A DNA stretch of 9,838 nucleotides, from contig JASFQI010000177.1 in NCBI GenBank assembly GCA_050115555.1, positions 1 through 9,838 of the forward strand. The letters run 5' to 3'. The DNA comes from JASFQI01 sp050115555 (GTDB taxonomy: Bacteria > Desulfobacterota > DSM-4660 > Desulfatiglandales > HGW-15). A model generated the notes under the pieces. The model was not told where the DNA came from. It saw only the letters and a program-made list of their open reading frames with translations, and did no database searches. The position numbers and the translations under genes are program-made. Of this stretch, positions 5,691 to 9,838 are shown piece after piece (position 1 is the stretch's first letter; each line of letters begins with the position of its first letter).

Positions 5691-5808
5691 TTTACGGTAA
5701 TTTTTCGTGAAATGGTGGTATGCCGCACAATCCAGCAGAGTGGCATGCGGATTCCGGTGAGGTGGCTGTGGTGATGGGATGAGGAATGCACGAGCGGAGC
5801 ATTTTCAA

Positions 5809-5835
5809 GCACAGGGGTGGTCGTCCCCTTGGTGC
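5809..5835 (-). terminator. Hairpin in the topA 3' region
   Basis: GCACAGGGG (5809-5817) pairs with CCCCT (5825-5829) and GTGC (5832-5835), giving 9 bp with a 2-nt bulge and a 7-nt loop. On the minus strand it lies about 110 nt past the topA stop and is followed by TTGAAAA. It could be a weak terminator or a 3' RNA structure. Confidence 0.25.
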
Positions 5836-5919
5836 GTGTTCGTCCGGCGACGCTTTCGAGAGCAGGATGAAGGAGGGTGCCGCATTCGAAATCCGATCGA
5901 TTCCGCTTTGGGAACTTCA

Positions 5920-5952
5920 AGGAAGCGTGATTTTGCGCGGGCTACGCTTCCT
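5920..5952 (-). terminator. 9-bp hairpin overlapping the topA stop codon
   Basis: AGGAAGCGT (5920-5928) and ACGCTTCCT (5944-5952) are perfect 9-bp complements with a 15-nt loop. On the minus strand the stem begins in the last topA codons and includes the first base of the TAG complement. It is followed by TTGAAGTTCCC, without a proper T run, so it is a candidate terminator or RNA 3'-end protector. Confidence 0.4.
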
Positions 5953-8581
5953 CCTGCGATTCCCTTTTGTCAGGGGGTGTTTCGCTTCCATTATCCCCGG
6001 GCTGCACGCTTCGGGGACGGTGATCGTTTGGCAGAGGTTCTCCGTTCAGGTCGCACAGGGTGGGCACGGGATGCTGTTTTTCGTGGGTCTCCAGGGCCTT
6101 TTCCCATTGCCTCTTGAGGTCGGGCTCCAGGGAGGCCCATCCCAGGCGTCCCCGGCACTTCGGGAACTTGGAGCAGCTCAGCCAGGGACCGCGAGCCCCC
6201 CTTCGCAGGTTCAGGGGAGCGCCGCACTTGGGACAGGGGATGTCTGTGCGAAGGGGGGGGACTTTGGGTGGGGTCACCGCACCCTTGCGGTCCAGGTTCA
6301 GGAGCCCATCGCACTTCGGATAGCCGGTGCAGCTGAGGAACGGCCCGAAGCGGCCCCGGCGAAGCATCATGGGGCGGTTGCACTTGGGGCAGGCCACATC
6401 GGTCTGGGTCGGCTCCACAGGGTTCCCGTCCCGATCGATGGGCGCGGCAAACTTGCACTCAGGATAGCGCGCGCAGCTCAGGAAGCGGCCGTTTCGCCCG
6501 AACCGGTACACGGTCTTTCCGCCGCACTCCGGGCAGGTGTGCGGCGCGGGTTCGGTTTCCGCCTTGGCATGCTCCATGCCCTGGTAGGCATGCTCCAGGT
6601 CTTTTTGAAAGGGCCCATAGAACTCGCGAAGCATCTGGATCCAATCCGCGTGATTTTCCTCGATGTCGTCGAGCTTCTGTTCCATCTCCCGCGTGTATCC
6701 CACTTGAAGGATATCGGGAAAGGCTTCGATCAGCTTGTCTGTCACAACTTCACCGAGGTCCGTGGCGTGGAAACGCCCCTGGATTTTTTCCACGTACTTG
6801 CGGTCCTGAATCACTTGAATGATCTGGGCGTACGTGCTGGGACGGCCGATGCCCTCGGTCTCGAGCTTTTTGACCAGCGACGCCTCCGTATACCGCGGCG
6901 GGGGCTGCGTGAAGTGTTGACTAGGCTGCACGTCAAAGGCCGCTACCGCCTGGCCTTCCTCCAGGGCGGGAAGCACGGCCTCCTCGGAAGAATTCGGCAC
7001 GCCGCTTACCCGGTAGTGGCCGTCAAAGACCAGGGATCGGCCGGTGGCCCGAAACAGGCCGCAAAGCGAGTCGGACGCAGAGGATCCCAGGGGGCCTTCC
7101 ACCAGCACCGTAGACGTATCCCACAAGGCGTTGACCATCTGGCAGGCCACGAAGCGTTCCCAGATGAGCTTGTAGAGCTTGTACTGTCGGTCGTCGAGGG
7201 AGCTTCGGACCGTGTCGGGCGTAAGATCCACGTCCGTGGGGCGGATCGCCTCGTGGGCCTCCTGGGCGGACTTGTTCGATGATGCAAAGACGTTCGGCTT
7301 GGGGGGGAGGTAAGACTCCCCGTACCGCGCCTGGACGAACGCGCGAGCCTTGTTCACGGCCTCGGTCGAGAGGTGGGTGGAGTCGGTACGCATGTAGGTG
7401 ATCAGGCCCACTGCCCCCGAGTCGCCGATGTTTACGCCCTCATACAGGTTCTGTGCAAGACGCATGGTGGTCTGGGCGGTAAACCCGAGCTGGTTGGCCG
7501 CTGTCTGCTGGAGGGTGCTCGTGATGAAAGGTGCATAGGGGCGGCTCTGGGTACGCTTGGTCTGAATAGATTGAATCCGCCAGGAGGAAGGATCGGCCAG
7601 GGATACCGTCAATCGGACCTGCCGCTTTGCAGGGCCTTTGGCCTCGGGAACGTCGGTTTCCAGGCGTTCGTCCACTTGGACCCCGATGCGATCGAGTGAG
7701 GAGACCACGGCATCCACATTGCCGGGTTTGAACTTCTTCCCGTCGATTTCCACCAACTCCGCGGAAAAGGCGTCCTGCTCCGAAAGCCATGCGTTCCGTT
7801 CGCGAACGGTTCGTCCGCCGTTTTTTCGCCCGTTCTTCGGTTCGGGCGCCGAAGCGATCCAGTCCTTCCAGGCCTGCTGCAACCCACGGGCCTCCTGAGT
7901 ACACGCGGTGAAGCAGGCCAGGATCTTCCAGTACTCCTCCGGAGTGAACGCATTAATATCCCGTTCCCGTTCCACCACGATCCGAACGGCCACGGACTGG
8001 ACCCGACCCGCACTCAGGCCTCCGGCCACTTTTTTCCACAGCAGCGGGGAGACCTGGTATCCGACGATTCGATCGAGAATGCGACGGGCCTGTTGGGCGT
8101 TTACCTTGTCCATGTCGACTTTTCGAGGGTGCTGGAAGGCCTTCTGGATCTCGTTACGGGTGATGGCATTGAAAACCACCCGGTGGGCCTCCTCCACGGG
8201 GATGCCAAGGGCCTCGGTCAGGTGCCAGGCGATGGCCTCCCCTTCCCGGTCGAGGTCGGTGGCGAGCCAAACGCCCTCGGCGTTCCGGGCGGCCTTGCGA
8301 AGGGCGTCCACGGTTTTTTTCTTGCCACGTATGGTGTCATACGTGGGGGCGAAGTCGTGATCCAGGTCCACCCCGGGGACCGGTTTTTTCACGCCCTTGG
8401 GATTTTTCCCGGGGAGATCCCGGACATGTCCCACCGAGGCCATGACTGCATAGTCGGGTCCGAGATATCGGTTGATGGTCCGGGCCTTGGCCGGCGATTC
8501 CACGATCACGAGCTTCTTCCCCTGAGTGTCGAGGGCGGTTTCTCGTTTCTTTTTTGTTTTTTGAGGCTGTTTTTCAGGCAT
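5942..8581 (-). CDS. topA: DNA topoisomerase I (type IA)
   Basis: This 879-residue enzyme (E. coli TopA is 865) relaxes negative supercoils by transient single-strand cleavage. The Toprim domain shows VIVESPAKA (25-33, Glu28) and ATDLDREGE (107-115, Asp109, Asp111), the Mg-binding acidic cluster. LSAGRVQSVAVR (189-200) is canonical. The active-site tyrosine is Tyr396 in GLITYMRTDS. Three C-terminal four-cysteine zinc ribbons start at Cys683, Cys731 and Cys783, each followed by a (F/W)LSC...PxC half. Between about 225 and 345 the chain is longer than in E. coli and includes a polar stretch (about 245-270), so Tyr396 sits well beyond E. coli Tyr319. The N-terminus has an extra Lys-rich segment of about 20 residues. 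It lies 21 nt downstream of dprA and is probably its operon partner. The ribosome binding site is weak (GAAG). Confidence 0.97.
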   Translation of the reverse strand: MPEKQPQKTKKKRETALDTQGKKLVIVESPAKARTINRYLGPDYAVMASVGHVRDLPGKNPKGVKKPVPGVDLDHDFAPTYDTIRGKKKTVDALRKAARNAEGVWLATDLDREGEAIAWHLTEALGIPVEEAHRVVFNAITRNEIQKAFQHPRKVDMDKVNAQQARRILDRIVGYQVSPLLWKKVAGGLSAGRVQSVAVRIVVERERDINAFTPEEYWKILACFTACTQEARGLQQAWKDWIASAPEPKNGRKNGGRTVRERNAWLSEQDAFSAELVEIDGKKFKPGNVDAVVSSLDRIGVQVDERLETDVPEAKGPAKRQVRLTVSLADPSSWRIQSIQTKRTQSRPYAPFITSTLQQTAANQLGFTAQTTMRLAQNLYEGVNIGDSGAVGLITYMRTDSTHLSTEAVNKARAFVQARYGESYLPPKPNVFASSNKSAQEAHEAIRPTDVDLTPDTVRSSLDDRQYKLYKLIWERFVACQMVNALWDTSTVLVEGPLGSSASDSLCGLFRATGRSLVFDGHYRVSGVPNSSEEAVLPALEEGQAVAAFDVQPSQHFTQPPPRYTEASLVKKLETEGIGRPSTYAQIIQVIQDRKYVEKIQGRFHATDLGEVVTDKLIEAFPDILQVGYTREMEQKLDDIEENHADWIQMLREFYGPFQKDLEHAYQGMEHAKAETEPAPHTCPECGGKTVYRFGRNGRFLSCARYPECKFAAPIDRDGNPVEPTQTDVACPKCNRPMMLRRGRFGPFLSCTGYPKCDGLLNLDRKGAVTPPKVPPLRTDIPCPKCGAPLNLRRGARGPWLSCSKFPKCRGRLGWASLEPDLKRQWEKALETHEKQHPVPTLCDLNGEPLPNDHRPRSVQPGDNGSETPPDKRESQEEA

Positions 8582-8602
8582 TTTCTTCGTTATTCGAATC
8601 CT

Positions 8603-9721
8603 CTAAGCACGGACAAAGAACTTTCCCGGGAGCTGTTCGACGAGTCCCTTGAGCTCCATCTTCGTCAAAATACCCAACACTCTGGAAGGGGCGATTCGAG
8701 CCTCACGGACGATATGATCGATGTGCACGGGGTCGTCCCCCAGCAAGGCCGTCACGCGGGCTTCTTCCGGATCCAATGCCACACGTGAAGGGCGCGCTCC
8801 TTCTGAATCCGAGGCGGAGGCCGTGATGCAGGGCCGAAGACCCAGCGTTTCCACGATGTCCTCCGCCGACTCTGCCAGCGCCGCGCCCTGTTTCAAGAGA
8901 AAGTGACAGCCCCTGCTCTTGAAAGAGCGGACACTCCCGGGGACAGCGAGCACGTCCCTTCCTTGATCCAATGCAAGTGAGGCGGTGATGAGCGAGCCGC
9001 TTCTCTGCGCCGCCTCCACCACGACCACACCCTGCGAAAGACCACTGATGATGCGGTTGCGGATCGGGAAATTGCGGCCTTCCGGAGGCGTTCCCAGGGG
9101 GAACTCTGTCACCACAGCGCCCCTTTCCACAATGCGTTCAAAGAGCTTTCGATTGGACCGGGGATAGACCCGATCGATCCCGGTCCCAAGGACGGCCACA
9201 GTCCCTCCGTCCGTGTCCAGCGCGCCCCAGTGGGCTGCAGCGTCAATGCCTCGGGCCATCCCGCTCACCACCCCGATTCCGCTGCATCCCAGGCCCGTTG
9301 CCAGATTTCCGGCCGTCTTGACCCCGTAAGGCGTGGGGCTTCGAGAGCCCACCACGGCCACCTGATCCTGATGCACGGGGAGGTGGCGGCCCTTGACGTA
9401 GAGCACCATGGGAGGTGTCCTGATTTGCCTCAGCGCAACGGGGTATGCGGCATCCCTAAAGGTCAGAATGCGCGCGCCGAGCTGTTCCACACGATGCAAT
9501 TCCCGTTCCGGGTCCGTGGAGAAGATCCTCCTTCGAATCCGCCGTGCCACATCCTCGCGCAGCCGGCCCATGCTTCGCAGCTCTTTCATGCTCGCTCGAA
9601 AGACCGCGTCAGGACGACCAAAGAGGTCCAGAAGCCTTTGCATGGAACGGCTTCCCAGGCCGTGGATCAGGTGGAGGGCTACCCAGTCGGACCTGCTTTC
9701 AAATTCGGTTTGCTGCGGCAT
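8603..9721 (-). CDS. dprA: DNA-processing protein DprA/Smf
   Basis: This 372-residue protein has an N-terminal helix-hairpin-helix/SAM-like region (about 10-65). A Rossmann-fold DprA core (about 80-295) shows VAVVGSRSPTPYG (121-133), SGMARGIDAAAH (153-164), GTGIDRVYPRSN (179-190), FPIRNRIISGLS (218-229) and GSLITASLA (242-250). A C-terminal winged-helix domain of the DprA type spans about 317-370. DprA binds ssDNA and loads RecA on it during natural transformation. The gene is conserved far beyond competent bacteria, so it does not by itself show competence. The dprA-topA order is common in bacteria, with a 21-nt gap here. The ATG at 9721 lacks a clear Shine-Dalgarno, with only a GGGG in a GC-rich stretch upstream. 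No upstream in-frame alternative is evident. Confidence 0.95.
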   Translation of the reverse strand: MPQQTEFESRSDWVALHLIHGLGSRSMQRLLDLFGRPDAVFRASMKELRSMGRLREDVARRIRRRIFSTDPERELHRVEQLGARILTFRDAAYPVALRQIRTPPMVLYVKGRHLPVHQDQVAVVGSRSPTPYGVKTAGNLATGLGCSGIGVVSGMARGIDAAAHWGALDTDGGTVAVLGTGIDRVYPRSNRKLFERIVERGAVVTEFPLGTPPEGRNFPIRNRIISGLSQGVVVVEAAQRSGSLITASLALDQGRDVLAVPGSVRSFKSRGCHFLLKQGAALAESAEDIVETLGLRPCITASASDSEGARPSRVALDPEEARVTALLGDDPVHIDHIVREARIAPSRVLGILTKMELKGLVEQLPGKFFVRA

Positions 9722-9800
9722 GGCGCGCCCCGAACGGGCCGGTCTTTATGTCTTCGGGCAGGGGAATCGGTTCCTTCCGGTCCCGGGAGGAATAGGCGGG

Positions 9801-9831
9801 AGTATAAAACAGACGAATTCCGGATAGTCAA
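9801..9831 (-). promoter_or_regulatory. Probable sigma-70 promoter for dprA-topA
   Basis: On the minus strand TTGACT (9831-9826) and TATACT (9806-9801) are separated by 19 bp, longer than the ideal 17. The leader to the dprA ATG would be about 75 nt. The hexamers equal those before the radical SAM gene. The long spacer lowers confidence. Confidence 0.45.
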
Positions 9832-9838
9832 GTTTTTT

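Larger units (their letters stand above)
5533..5941. other. Intergenic region, AT-richer half plus hairpin-rich half
   Basis: This 409-nt gap separates topA from the regulator. Its regulator-proximal part (about 5545-5660) is clearly AT-richer than the flanking genes and holds the promoter and dyad described separately. The topA-proximal part (about 5715-5941) is GC-rich and contains inverted repeats. These include ATGCC/GGCAT and CCGCA/TGCGG, which overlap and exclude each other, around 5719-5750. I saw no convincing gene: the open frames on either strand here lack family resemblance or are antisense to topA. No sigma-54 promoter was found. Confidence 0.5.

Noticed and set aside
5740..5757. 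TGGCAT followed by TTCC as a sigma-54 promoter
   Set aside because: The -12 GC is missing and no gene starts downstream on that strand.
5645..5920. 91-codon minus-strand open frame between topA and the regulator
   Set aside because: It covers the probable promoter and dyad, has unusual composition and no ribosome binding site or family match that I can see.
5786..7282. 498-codon open frame on the plus strand opposite topA
   Set aside because: It is antisense to a certain topA gene, its peptide is low-complexity and resembles no family, and long antisense frames are expected in GC-rich codon-biased genes.

Overview
The window is a GC-rich, ordinary-looking bacterial chromosome segment. It holds seven well-supported complete genes and the 3' end of an eighth. 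No transposase, integrase, phage gene, CRISPR array, tRNA or rRNA was seen. The gene content (an NtrC-type sigma-54 activator, a B12-type radical SAM protein of the HpnP-like group, TopA with three C-terminal zinc fingers, and a dprA-topA pair) fits Desulfobacterota ('deltaproteobacteria', perhaps near Syntrophobacteria). That placement is inferred from protein flavour, not from a search.

Layout. Positions 1-87 (+) encode the C-terminal tail of a dUTPase, followed by an intrinsic terminator. The plus strand then carries a WalJ/YycJ-like metallo-beta-lactamase-fold hydrolase (251-1027), a TrmL-like tRNA 2'-O-methyltransferase (1132-1611) and an isochorismatase-family cysteine hydrolase (1698-2318). 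A clear sigma-70 promoter (2392-2419) then drives a roughly 180-nt leader and a B12-binding/radical SAM protein (2609-4105). That gene converges on a minus-strand sigma-54-dependent response regulator (4165-5532). After a 409-nt AT-richer, hairpin-rich gap, topA (5942-8581) and dprA (8603-9721) follow on the minus strand. They form a two-gene operon with a 21-nt gap and a promoter at the right edge.

The genes do not form one pathway. They cover nucleotide-pool and tRNA housekeeping, DNA topology and ssDNA handling, one orphan regulator, and one radical SAM enzyme of unknown substrate.

The most interesting material lies between the genes. The radical SAM leader contains a 36-codon open frame that ends Pro-Pro-Pro-stop on a C9 run. 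Its TGA lies inside the Shine-Dalgarno of the enzyme gene, and a +1 slip (or loss of one C) would fuse the peptide to the enzyme without any stop. The leader of the walJ-like gene can fold as three perfect helices arranged as a pseudoknot closed by an outer stem. The trmL ribosome binding site sits in a hairpin. The response regulator has a degenerate receiver domain, and a perfect 7-bp dyad overlaps the -35 of its probable promoter. I saw no recognisable new multi-gene system.
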